From the NCBI GenBank assembly GCA_964481825.1, contig CAYZUE010000001.1:1-60902 (forward strand): a stretch of DNA of 60,902 nt, given 5' to 3'. Below, in pieces: positions 43,315-51,479 of the stretch (within the stretch, counting starts at the first letter, position 1; every line of letters starts with the position of its first letter). Source of the stretch: CAYZUE01 sp964481825 (GTDB lineage: Archaea > Hydrothermarchaeota > Hydrothermarchaeia > Hydrothermarchaeales > JALUUU01). The notes beneath the pieces are model-generated. The model did not search any database, was not told the origin of the DNA, and saw nothing but the letters and a program-made list of their open reading frames with translations. Both the position numbers and the translations under genes were made by a program.

Positions 43315-44480
43315 GCTCTAGATTTGATAGCAGCTCTTTTAACAGCATTTGCTACCTTCACTGCATTTGATTTCTTTAGTGGTGGTGGTAAGATTCGATC
43401 GATTCGTGGTTTTTTTACACATCCTGATAATGCCAAGGCTGCATCCATTTTCATTTTCTGGTTTATCGTCTTGGCTCTTGCATCAAGGGCTCCCCTAAAT
43501 ATCCCTGGAAAGGCTAACATATTGTTAATTTGATTTGGATAATCGCTTCTTCCACTCCCAACTATCGTAGCACCGGATTTAAGTGCCAATTCGGGCATAA
43601 TTTCAGGTATTGGATTAGCAAGGGCAAACACTATTGGTTTAGCACTCATTGATTGAATCATTGTAGGAGTTAAGAGGCCTCCAGATGACAATCCTATAAA
43701 GACGTCAGCTTTTTTAATTGCGTCTTTTAATGTCCCAACTTTAGCACTAAGATTTGTCACTCTTGAAAGTTCTGATTTGTATCTATTCAGGTTGTCACGT
43801 CCCTTATATATAATACCTTGAGTGTCACACATGATTATGTTTTTAAAGCATGCTTCTTGTTCATGATAACATAGGAGAAGTTTAGCTGTAGCAATCCCAG
43901 CAGCTCCAGCTCCATTTATTATTATCTTTAAGTCTTCAAGTCTCTTTCCAACCACTTTAGAAGCATTAGTCAACGCTGCAAATATAACAATAGCTGTAGC
44001 GTGCTGATCATCATGGAATACTGGAATATTAATATCTTGAAGTTCATTCTCTATTTCAAAGCATTTTGGAGCGGCAATATCTTCAATATTAACACCTCCA
44101 AAAGATGGTGATATACCCTTGACAATTCTAATAATGTCCTTGGAGTTTTGGGTATTTAAACAAATTGGAATCGCATCAATATCTACAAGCTTTTTAAAAA
44201 GTATTGCTTTTCCTTCCATTACAGGTAAAGCAGCTTCCGGCCCAATATTTCCGAGTCCCATTACAGATGAACCATCTGTTACAATAGCAATGGAGTTTCC
44301 TTTATTGGTTAAATCATAAACTTTTTCCTTGTCTTTGGATATTTCAGAGCAACTGCTTGCTACCCCGGGTGTATATATTAATGAAAGATCATGCTTATTT
44401 CGTACTGATACTCTAGATTCTAAAGAAATCTTCCCTTTTTTTTCCCTATGAAGCCGTAATGATTCCTTGAATATGTTCAT
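43311..44480 (-). CDS. maeB: NAD(P)-dependent malic enzyme
   Basis: Converts malate to pyruvate and CO2. Seen: SLIYTPGVAS with the catalytic Tyr, the Lys of GKAILFKKL, metal ligands in NIEDIAAPKC and FHDDQHATAIV, and the nucleotide fold GAGAAGIATAKLL. 389 residues, the short bacterial/archaeal form without a phosphotransacetylase domain. Heads the malic enzyme-sdhA-sdhB-sdhC operon, so C4-acid oxidation and drainage to pyruvate are co-expressed. Confidence 0.93.
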   Translation of the reverse strand: MNIFKESLRLHREKKGKISLESRVSVRNKHDLSLIYTPGVASSCSEISKDKEKVYDLTNKGNSIAIVTDGSSVMGLGNIGPEAALPVMEGKAILFKKLVDIDAIPICLNTQNSKDIIRIVKGISPSFGGVNIEDIAAPKCFEIENELQDINIPVFHDDQHATAIVIFAALTNASKVVGKRLEDLKIIINGAGAAGIATAKLLLCYHEQEACFKNIIMCDTQGIIYKGRDNLNRYKSELSRVTNLSAKVGTLKDAIKKADVFIGLSSGGLLTPTMIQSMSAKPIVFALANPIPEIMPELALKSGATIVGSGRSDYPNQINNMLAFPGIFRGALDARAKTINQKMKMDAALALSGCVKKPRIDRILPPPLKKSNAVKVANAVKRAAIKSRA

Positions 44481-44575
44481 AATAATGACTTTTCCGTTTA
44501 ATTTATTAAATAAGATTTTTTATAAGGAGATAATCTGCTGATCCATTCACAGTAGTTATGTTTTAATATTCGTTA

Positions 44576-44847
44576 TTACTTCATCACTTCCCTAATAGCT
44601 TTTACAAGTATTTCTTTTTTAGGAACTCCCACAAACATTGCTTCCCCATTAATCACTATAGTTGGAACTTTCATTATACCATATTTAACTGTTTTTTTCT
44701 TTTCATCTAAAGCGTTAACCTCTTTGATTTCAATTGAATTTTTAAATTCTATACCAACTTCTTTAACAAGCCTTTTAGCCTTATCACAATATGGACACGT
44801 ATTTGTGTAGAATACTTCAATTCTAACACTCGTTTTACCACTTCCAT
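44576..44847 (-). pseudogene. Glutaredoxin/thioredoxin-like protein with apparent frameshift at its 5' end
   Basis: The minus strand encodes VRIEVFYTNTCPYC, KVPTIVINGE and a C-terminal VKAIREVMK: a ~85-residue redoxin with a CPYC active site and cis-Pro motif. No ATG, GTG or TTG exists in that frame between the upstream stop and the active site. An ATG at 44847 is present in another frame; adding one A in 'GGAAGTGG' just after it would give a continuous ~90-residue protein. So the gene carries a one-base deletion, a sequencing error, or uses an unusual start such as ATT. It lies alone between malic enzyme and AOR. Confidence 0.7.
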
Positions 44848-44909
44848 TTTCACTTTGTTGTAAGAGTCAGGATGTATCCCACTTTTTTTCTAGATATTTT
44901 TTTTATCTC

Positions 44910-46655
44910 TTATTTTTTAATTGGTATTCCATTTTCATTCCAGTTCCTAAGTTTGTAATATTCTTGTAGCATCGTGTCATATTCTTTTTTTTCAAGTGAT
45001 CGTCCATCCAATTTTTCATCATGAAATCTTTTTGGCAAAGCATCATCAACTTTACTAAATCCTTCTCTAATGTTGAATTCTCTTGTTGTTGTGATAATCC
45101 TATTTGACATTTCTTTTAGTCCTTCCAAATTATATTCTATACCGGTCAATTTTTTTATTAATTCACATAAATCTTGATTTGAAGTTAATCCCCAATAAAA
45201 TTTGCATAGAATTATTGAGTCAAAAATAGTCATGATATCTTCATATTCAACGTATTGATTCGTCTTTTCTTTGAGGTCATGGGGACTTTTTCCACTTAGT
45301 TCAGCTTTATAATAAACACCTCTTAGATGACATGCTCCCCTAGCACTTGTTCCATATCCAAGTCCCATACCTTTTAAAACCCTTGGATCATATCCTGGAA
45401 AGTCAAGTCCCTTAACATGAGCAATAAGATTATTTAAGTTTAGTTTTTCACCGGCGATTTTTATTCCATCTGCTAAAAAATTTCCAATGTCTTTTCGGTA
45501 AGTTATGGCTTCTAAGATTTTTGCAGCTCCTTTTTCATCTCCATATTTTAATTTATCTTTTAACAAGTTTCTTTTTGATGCTTCCATTACGAGCGCTACT
45601 ATGCTCCCTGCACTTATAGTGTCAATTCCAAGTTTGTCACAAACATCGTTAAGATATGCTACATTCTCCAGGTTTTCAATGGCGCATAGGCCACCAAATG
45701 CAAAAGCGGTTTCGTATTCTGGGCCTTCAATTTTTATTCCTTTATGAACCCCCTTTTTTACTGTCACTAGTTTTCCACATGAAATAAAACAGTTGTAACA
45801 AGAATTTGGTTTAGCTCCCATATCCTCTATAAGATAATCTGCACTTATCTTTTCAACAGAATTCGATTTTCCTTCAGACCAATACTTTGTTGGAAATCCA
45901 CCTAAATGATTAAGAACTTTTACCATATTTGGAGTTCCATATTTTTTTAAGTTTTCAACGCCTCTATCTTCTTTTCCGCGTTTTCTTAGTGTTCTTGAAA
46001 ATTCTCTTATACCATCTGCGTCATGAAACTCGGGTTTTTTTTCTCCATGGAATACAATTGCCTTTAAATTTTTAGATCCCATAACAGCACCCATACCACA
46101 TCTACCAGCGTTACGCCAAATATCATTTGTGATGCAGGCAAACCTAACAAGATTTTCACCTGCAGGTCCTATTGTTAACGCTCTTGCTCTTTTTTCATTT
46201 ACTTCTTTTAATACACCAATTTCGGATTCGTCTGTGTTTAACCCCATAAATCCAGATGCGTCGTGGAATGTTGCACCATTGTTATTAATAACAAGGTATA
46301 TGGGCGTAGATGCTTTTTTCCTTATTATAACAGCATCATAACCCGTTCTTTTGAAAGCTGGAGCAAGACTCCCACCAGAATAAGATTCACCATAACCGTT
46401 GGTAAGTGGAGATTTTGAAAATACCCCATATCTACTTGAACCAGGTATAGTTCCAGCTGCTATTCCTGGAGAAAAAATTAAAATATTTTCATCTGATAAG
46501 GGGTCTATTCCTGGTTTTAACAAATTAAATAAAAAATACGTTGATAAACCCTTTCCACTTAACCAGGTTTTACAGATGTTACTTGAAATTTTCTTTGTAC
46601 TAACGCTATTATTGTCAAGATTTATATCTAAATAATTTTTATAAAATCCTTTCAT
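44910..46655 (-). CDS. aor: Aldehyde ferredoxin oxidoreductase (tungstopterin enzyme family)
   Basis: Oxidises aldehydes to acids with ferredoxin. Seen: the N-terminal domain (WLSGKGLSTYFLF, SPGIAAGTIPGSSRYGVFSKSPLTNGYGES), pterin-binding TIGPAGENLVRFACITND and RCGMGAVMGSKNLKAI, [4Fe-4S] cysteines C286-x2-C289-x3-C293, and the second pterin block GTSARGACHLRG. 581 residues, slightly short of the ~605 of hyperthermophile enzymes. Overlaps the upstream RHH gene by 4 bases (ATGA). No tungstate transporter or cofactor genes nearby. Substrate unknown. Confidence 0.92.
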   Translation of the reverse strand: MKGFYKNYLDINLDNNSVSTKKISSNICKTWLSGKGLSTYFLFNLLKPGIDPLSDENILIFSPGIAAGTIPGSSRYGVFSKSPLTNGYGESYSGGSLAPAFKRTGYDAVIIRKKASTPIYLVINNNGATFHDASGFMGLNTDESEIGVLKEVNEKRARALTIGPAGENLVRFACITNDIWRNAGRCGMGAVMGSKNLKAIVFHGEKKPEFHDADGIREFSRTLRKRGKEDRGVENLKKYGTPNMVKVLNHLGGFPTKYWSEGKSNSVEKISADYLIEDMGAKPNSCYNCFISCGKLVTVKKGVHKGIKIEGPEYETAFAFGGLCAIENLENVAYLNDVCDKLGIDTISAGSIVALVMEASKRNLLKDKLKYGDEKGAAKILEAITYRKDIGNFLADGIKIAGEKLNLNNLIAHVKGLDFPGYDPRVLKGMGLGYGTSARGACHLRGVYYKAELSGKSPHDLKEKTNQYVEYEDIMTIFDSIILCKFYWGLTSNQDLCELIKKLTGIEYNLEGLKEMSNRIITTTREFNIREGFSKVDDALPKRFHDEKLDGRSLEKKEYDTMLQEYYKLRNWNENGIPIKK

Positions 46656-47191
46656 TTTGTTTTTACTCTTAGCTTGGCAATTTCATCTTTAACTTCTACT
46701 GTAAGATTCATACTATCAAAAACTTCTTTGATAAAAGTTTTTACAAATTTTTTTGATAAATTAGAATTCAAAACCAGTACATATTCATCTTTTCCTATTT
46801 TTGAAAGATTATAGAAGTTACACGCTTCTAATCTCTCAAGTACTTCTTCAGCAGTTTTAAAGTTTTTAGAGAATTGTTCACCATGAGATCTCGCTACGCT
46901 TTTGTGATTCTTCCAAAACTCAGTCTGATATCTTGATTTCTCGAGTAGCTTAAGAAATAGAATCCAGTGGTTAACATCCAAAATCAAATGCTCTCCCCCC
47001 GATAGCATTTCTATGTATGTCTCCACTTTTTTATTTTTTATTTTTTTTAAAATATCTTTATTAGTTGAATAAAACCTTAACGCTTCTCTTAAAATAGCAC
47101 TTTGTGACATTTGAGAATCATTTTTTAATTTTTTAAAAAGATTCTCAGTTTCCATGTCAAGGGAAATTGTTATTCTAGCAGGATTTTTCAA
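46652..47191 (-). CDS. Ribbon-helix-helix DNA-binding protein, likely regulator of aor
   Basis: Residues 5-45 form an RHH motif: strand ARITISLDMETENLF, then helices LKNDSQMSQSAILREALRFY. The remaining ~130 residues are a helical and beta domain without a family I recognise (LSGGEHLILDVNHW, KIGKDEYVLVLNSN). Because the N-terminal strand and the overlap with aor are clear, a local repressor or activator is inferred. A 7-bp inverted repeat just upstream of its start may be its operator. Confidence 0.75.
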   Translation of the reverse strand: MKNPARITISLDMETENLFKKLKNDSQMSQSAILREALRFYSTNKDILKKIKNKKVETYIEMLSGGEHLILDVNHWILFLKLLEKSRYQTEFWKNHKSVARSHGEQFSKNFKTAEEVLERLEACNFYNLSKIGKDEYVLVLNSNLSKKFVKTFIKEVFDSMNLTVEVKDEIAKLRVKTK

Positions 47192-47207
47192 TCTTACCTC
47201 TTTAATT

Positions 47208-47237
47208 ATGTTATTTGCATAAATTTTGTGATAACAT
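47208..47237. promoter_or_regulatory. Inverted repeat between the RHH regulator and amt
   Basis: ATGTTAT (47208-47214) and ATAACAT (47231-47237) are a perfect 7-bp dyad with 16 bases between. It lies 17 bases upstream of the RHH gene start and 10 bases upstream of the amt TATA box, so it could be bound by either an RHH autoregulator or a factor for amt. Confidence 0.4.
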
Positions 47238-47246
47238 CTTAAATAT

Positions 47247-47256
47247 CTTTATATAT
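47247..47256 (+). promoter_or_regulatory. TATA box of amt-glnK
   Basis: CTTTATATAT, about 62 bases ahead of the amt ATG, immediately upstream of the GGAA-N6-TTCC element. Confidence 0.55.
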
Positions 47257-47258
47257 GC

Positions 47259-47272
47259 GGAATTAGACTTCC
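47259..47272 (+). promoter_or_regulatory. NrpR-type operator candidate, GGAA-N6-TTCC
   Basis: GGAA-TTAGAC-TTCC matches exactly the operator consensus of the euryarchaeal nitrogen repressor NrpR described in Methanococcus maripaludis. It lies 2 bases after the TATA box, where a bound repressor would block initiation, and the downstream genes (ammonium transporter, PII protein) are classic nitrogen-regulated targets. No nrpR gene is in the window. Confidence 0.55.
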
Positions 47273-47317
47273 TTGTAATAGTATATAAGTTTAACATAAA
47301 ATTTTGGAGGAAATAAC

Positions 47318-48577
47318 ATGGACAATAGATTAATGATCATTGTGACCTTTCTTCTAGCTATAATAAAACCCGTTTTCGCTCAGGAGGCGACTATAGATTC
47401 AGGCGATACAGCATGGATCATTGTGGCTACTGCATTAGTTATGTTGATGATACCTGGAGTCGGGTTCTTTTATGGAGGTATGGTCAGGAATAAAAATACC
47501 TTGTCAACAATAATGCTAGTTTTCGCAACTTTAGCTTTAATAAGTATACAATGGGTTCTCTGGGGATATAGTTTAGCTTTTGGAAGCGATATCGGCGGAT
47601 TCATAGGAAACCTTGAATTTTTTGCATTAAATGGTGTTGGGATGGAAGCAAACGGTACTATTCCTAATTCACTTTTCATGATGTTTCAAGGCATGTTTGC
47701 TATTATTACAGTAGCATTAATTGTGGGCGGCCTTGTTGAAAGAATTAAATTCAGCGGATGGTTAGTGTTAGCACTGCTTTGGGCTACATTTGTTTATGAT
47801 CCAATTTGTCATTGGGTTTGGGGTGGAGGCTGGCTCGGAAGCTTAGGAGCCCTCGATTTCGCCGGTGGAACAGTAGTACATATAAATTCAGGTGTATCAG
47901 CACTAGCAATTGTATTTGTTTTAGGAGCAAGAAATGGTTTTGGAAAAGATCATATGATCCCTCATAATATACCTATGGCACTGTTAGGTGCTGTTTTATT
48001 ATGGTTTGGGTGGTTCGGTTTCAATGCTGGTAGTGCACTTGCGGCAGACGGAATTGCTGCTAATGCTTTTGTAACAACCAATACTGCAGCAGCTGCAGCA
48101 GCTTTGACATGGATGTTTTTGAGCTGGAAGCACAGGAAACCAAGTGTACTTGGTATTGCAACAGGTGCTGTTGCTGGTTTAGTTGCAATTACTCCCGCTA
48201 CAGGTTTTGTAACTCCCATGGCTTCAATACCAATCGGTATAGGTGCTGGACTTATCTGTTATTATGCTATACTCTTTAGGGTAGGTAGGAAAATTGACGA
48301 GTCTTTAGATGTGTGGGCAGTTCATGGAATTGGAGGTACTTGGGGGGCAATCGCCACCGGGATATTTGCGAGTATAGGTGCAACAGGATTAATTACTGGT
48401 AATCCAGGCCAGGTTATTACGCAAATAATTGGTGTTGGAGCAACGTGGGTGTATGCTTTTGTAGTAACTTACATCTTAGCTAAGATAGTAGATGTAACAA
48501 TTGGATTACGAGTTGAAGAACCAGAAGAATTAGTTGGGTTAGATCTTTCGCAACATGCAGAGAATGCATATCAGTGA
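47318..48577 (+). CDS. amt: Ammonium transporter Amt
   Basis: Trimeric ammonium channel with a cleavable signal-like N-terminus (hydrophobic stretch ending PVFAQ, residues ~5-22) and 11 membrane segments. Seen: MIPGVGFFYGGMVRNKN, the conserved Asp/His region FVYDPICHWVWGGGWLG, GGTVVHINSGVSAL, and the second pore histidine in WAVHGIGGTWGA. 419 residues. Preceded by GGAGG; followed by glnK after 9 bases. Confidence 0.97.
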   Translation: MDNRLMIIVTFLLAIIKPVFAQEATIDSGDTAWIIVATALVMLMIPGVGFFYGGMVRNKNTLSTIMLVFATLALISIQWVLWGYSLAFGSDIGGFIGNLEFFALNGVGMEANGTIPNSLFMMFQGMFAIITVALIVGGLVERIKFSGWLVLALLWATFVYDPICHWVWGGGWLGSLGALDFAGGTVVHINSGVSALAIVFVLGARNGFGKDHMIPHNIPMALLGAVLLWFGWFGFNAGSALAADGIAANAFVTTNTAAAAAALTWMFLSWKHRKPSVLGIATGAVAGLVAITPATGFVTPMASIPIGIGAGLICYYAILFRVGRKIDESLDVWAVHGIGGTWGAIATGIFASIGATGLITGNPGQVITQIIGVGATWVYAFVVTYILAKIVDVTIGLRVEEPEELVGLDLSQHAENAYQ

Positions 48578-48586
48578 GGTATTAAA

Positions 48587-48925
48587 ATGAAAAAAATTGA
48601 AGCAATAATAAGGCCTGAGAAACTTGAGGCTGTATCGAAAGCTCTAGAAAAAAATGGAATCCTAGGAATGACCGTTTCAGACGTTAAAGGACGTGGAAGG
48701 CAGAAAGGAATTACCTTACAATGGAGAGCTGGTGATTATAGGATAGATTTCATACCTAAAATTAAGTTTGATATTGTGTTAGAAGACTCAAAAGTAAAGG
48801 AAGCTATTGAGACGATATGTTCTATAGCTAAAACAGACAATGTTGGCGATGGTAAAATCTTTGTTTATCCTATAGAAGATGTAATTAGAGTACGTACAGG
48901 TGAAAGTGGGAAAACTGCTGTTTAG
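48587..48925 (+). CDS. glnK: Nitrogen regulatory protein P-II (GlnK)
   Basis: Trimeric signal protein that plugs Amt when nitrogen is ample. Seen: MKKIEAIIRPEKLEAV start, T-loop GRGRQKG...WRAGDYRIDFIPK with Tyr51 retained, B-loop KTDNVGDGKIFV and C-terminal VIRVRTGESG. 112 residues. Binding of ATP, ADP and 2-oxoglutarate is expected from these motifs; uridylylation is not assumed in an archaeon. Confidence 0.97.
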   Translation: MKKIEAIIRPEKLEAVSKALEKNGILGMTVSDVKGRGRQKGITLQWRAGDYRIDFIPKIKFDIVLEDSKVKEAIETICSIAKTDNVGDGKIFVYPIEDVIRVRTGESGKTAV

Positions 48926-49001
48926 GATTATTAATAGAAAGTTAATAATTCTCAGTTTAGATTTTCTTCCCACAATACCTCCTCCCTTGTACTTAAAATG
49001 G

Positions 49002-49036
49002 ACGTTGGTTCTTAGATGAACTAACGTTTTTTTTTT
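49002..49036 (+). terminator. Intrinsic terminator-like hairpin with T10 tract after glnK
   Basis: Arms 49002-49011 (ACGTTGGTTC) and 49018-49027 (GAACTAACGT) pair over 10 bp with one G-U, loop TTAGAT, followed directly by ten T (49027-49036). It has the full form of a bacterial rho-independent terminator, 76 bases after the glnK stop. Confidence 0.7.
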
Positions 49037-49115
49037 CAATTATTCCCTCTAAGATAATTTTTTTCTATTTTTACAGTTATAAATATAAAAACAGTTAATA
49101 ACTTCTTTGAAAAAA

Positions 49116-49124
49116 TTTATATAT
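49116..49124 (+). promoter_or_regulatory. TATA box of the cox operon
   Basis: TTTATATAT, 41 bases upstream of the coxB ATG and 80 bases after the glnK terminator. Confidence 0.5.
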
Positions 49125-49164
49125 CAAATTAAGGAAAGTCAGTGTATTATTAATAGAGGTAAAA

Positions 49165-49824
49165 ATGTCAATATGCTCAATATGCGATCAGGTGGTAACT
49201 ACGAGTCAGGCACCAATTGAAAGTTTATTTAGTATTTATTTTTGGGTTGCGTTAATTGCTGGGGGCGGAGTCTTCCTTGGATTTTTATACTTTGTATTTC
49301 GATTCAGATATATCCCTGGGAAACAAGAGCCTTTGGATGCTCCTAAAGCTGGTGTTATTCCTCCTTTACGTGGATCTTCAAAAATGGGATGGATTCTCGC
49401 GCTGGGTCTTTTTTTGATTTTCATTCCAATTTCAGTGGCAACAAAAGACACTGTAGATTTCATTGAGAAACCCCCTGCTGAAGATTCTTTAATTATTAAT
49501 GTTGAAGGCTTTCAATATGCATGGAGTTTTACATATCCTAATGGTGTTCAGACTATTTCTACACTTAGAGTTCCAAAAGATAAGGTAATTGTTCTTGAGT
49601 CAACTTCAAGAGATGTTTTTCATAATTTGTGGATGCCCCAATTTAAATTAATGGTCGACACTATCCCAGGACAAACAAACGTGGTATGGTTTAAAGCAAT
49701 TAAAACTGGTAGTTATACAGCCCACTGTAACGAGATATGTGGTGTTGGACATACCTTTATGAAAGCTACCATCATTGTACAAGAACCGGAAGAATTCCAA
49801 AAGTGGTATGGAGGAGGTAATTAG
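49165..49824 (+). CDS. coxB: Cytochrome c oxidase subunit II
   Basis: Electron-entry subunit with two N-terminal membrane helices (~22-46 and ~75-92) and an outside cupredoxin domain. CuA ligands are complete: His153 in DVFHNLW, and Cys188, Glu190, Cys192, His196, Met199 in HCNEICGVGHTFM. The aromatic electron-entry patch (GFQYAWSFTYP) is present. 219 residues; no fused heme c domain. Preceded by AGAGG; coxA follows after 2 bases. Confidence 0.96.
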   Translation: MSICSICDQVVTTSQAPIESLFSIYFWVALIAGGGVFLGFLYFVFRFRYIPGKQEPLDAPKAGVIPPLRGSSKMGWILALGLFLIFIPISVATKDTVDFIEKPPAEDSLIINVEGFQYAWSFTYPNGVQTISTLRVPKDKVIVLESTSRDVFHNLWMPQFKLMVDTIPGQTNVVWFKAIKTGSYTAHCNEICGVGHTFMKATIIVQEPEEFQKWYGGGN

Positions 49825-49826
49825 AC

Positions 49827-51479
49827 TTGAATATTGTTCGGTGGTTAACTACAACAAATCATAAAGATATTGGTATATTATACATTTTAGCTGCATTCCT
49901 TTTGGGGGCAATAGGTGGGCTTTTAGGTATGGTAATGAAGGCTCAAACTACTCTTCCAGAACTTAGCCTCATCTCTGCTAGTTTTTATAATCAATCAGTT
50001 AGCGTGCATGGGCTTGTTATGGTTTTATGGTTTGTTTCACCTTTATTCCTTGGATTTGCAAATTACATGATTCCAATGATGATAGGTTGTAGAGATTTAG
50101 CTTTTCCCCGTCTTAACGCTATGAGCTTCTGGATGTTCTTATTTGGTGGTTTGGTTGCAGCGTCCGCATTTTTCTTCCCCGGTGGAGCTATAGCAACAGG
50201 TTGGACGATTTATGCACCTCTAAACACACCTCAATATAGCGCTGGAAATGCATTTGGAATTGTTTTGGGAGTAGCTGGAGCTGCAATGCTTATTATTGCT
50301 ATAACTTTGGGTACAATAAACTTTGTAACTACAATTGCCCATATGAGAGCTCCGGGAATGACGCTTCTTAAAATGCCTCTTTTTGTCTGGTTTTTCATTG
50401 CCACTCTAGCAATAATGCTCTATGTCTTTCCTGTTCTTGGCGTAGCCGGACTTACTCTACTTAGTGATTGGCTTTTGGGGACCAACTTTTATGCATCACC
50501 ACATGGTGCTCTATTGTGGGCCCATCTCTTTTGGATATTCGGCCATCCAGAAGTCTATGTTATTCTTTTTCCTGGACTAGGAGTTGTAGCAGAAGTTATC
50601 TCAGTATTCTCTCGGAGGCCAATATACGGTAAAAATATAATCATCACTTGTATTATTATTTCCACCATTATGAGTTTAATCGTATGGGGACATCACATGT
50701 TTGTTACAGGTGTTTCTGCAGGTTGGAGAATATACATGAGTATTATGACAGAATTGATATCAATACCCTTTGGAATAATTGTCCTTTGCTTTATTGCTAC
50801 CTTGTGGAAAGGATCGATTAGATTTAAAACCCCTATGATGTTTATTTTAGGAATTATTCCTTTATTCCTCATTGGTGGGGCTACTGGAGTTTTCAATTCC
50901 TCAGCAGCTCTCGATTATAGTATCCGAGGTACTTATTGGATTATTGCGCATTTTCATTATGTTTTAGTACCTGCAGTAGCTATGACACTAATTGGTGGGA
51001 TATATTATTGGTTCCCGAAAATGACTGGCCGAATGTATAGCGAAAAATTAGGTCATACCCATTTCTGGCTTACTTTTATTGGGATGAATCTAACCTATTT
51101 CCCATGGTTTTTAATTAGTGAGATGCCTAGGAGAATGGTTACATATAGTGCAACACAAACTACCTGGGCCGAAATGCATTTGTTATCTAGTGTAGGGGCA
51201 GTCATCTTACTATTGGGCCAAATAATCTTTGTAATAAATATGATTTCTAGTGGTTTGAAGGGACCTAGAGCCCTCTCTAACCCTTGGGGAGGATATTCTT
51301 TGGAGTGGACAGTAAGTTCTCCTCCTCCTGCATCAACATTCTTAAAGAGGCCAATAATCACTGAACAAGGTCGGGTTAAGTATTCTTTTTATCCTACCAG
51401 CTGGGCGCACTTGGAAAATGATGGAGGAAGAATTGAATCCAATATTGATGAAACCGATTTCAAGGAGGACTCAGATTGA
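49827..51479 (+). CDS. coxA: Cytochrome c oxidase subunit I, A-type heme-copper oxidase
   Basis: Catalytic heme-copper subunit, about 12 membrane helices. Seen: low-spin heme His in SVHGLVMVLWFV, CuB ligands His in IFGHPEVYV (Glu and the cross-linked Tyr of the K-channel retained) and WGHHMFVTG, heme ligands in AHFHYVLV, and the D-channel block RDLAFPRLN. These features place it in the A-type family with the glutamate gate (A1-like). 550 residues. Start is TTG at 49827, supported by GGAGG ten bases upstream. Confidence 0.96.
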   Translation: MNIVRWLTTTNHKDIGILYILAAFLLGAIGGLLGMVMKAQTTLPELSLISASFYNQSVSVHGLVMVLWFVSPLFLGFANYMIPMMIGCRDLAFPRLNAMSFWMFLFGGLVAASAFFFPGGAIATGWTIYAPLNTPQYSAGNAFGIVLGVAGAAMLIIAITLGTINFVTTIAHMRAPGMTLLKMPLFVWFFIATLAIMLYVFPVLGVAGLTLLSDWLLGTNFYASPHGALLWAHLFWIFGHPEVYVILFPGLGVVAEVISVFSRRPIYGKNIIITCIIISTIMSLIVWGHHMFVTGVSAGWRIYMSIMTELISIPFGIIVLCFIATLWKGSIRFKTPMMFILGIIPLFLIGGATGVFNSSAALDYSIRGTYWIIAHFHYVLVPAVAMTLIGGIYYWFPKMTGRMYSEKLGHTHFWLTFIGMNLTYFPWFLISEMPRRMVTYSATQTTWAEMHLLSSVGAVILLLGQIIFVINMISSGLKGPRALSNPWGGYSLEWTVSSPPPASTFLKRPIITEQGRVKYSFYPTSWAHLENDGGRIESNIDETDFKEDSD

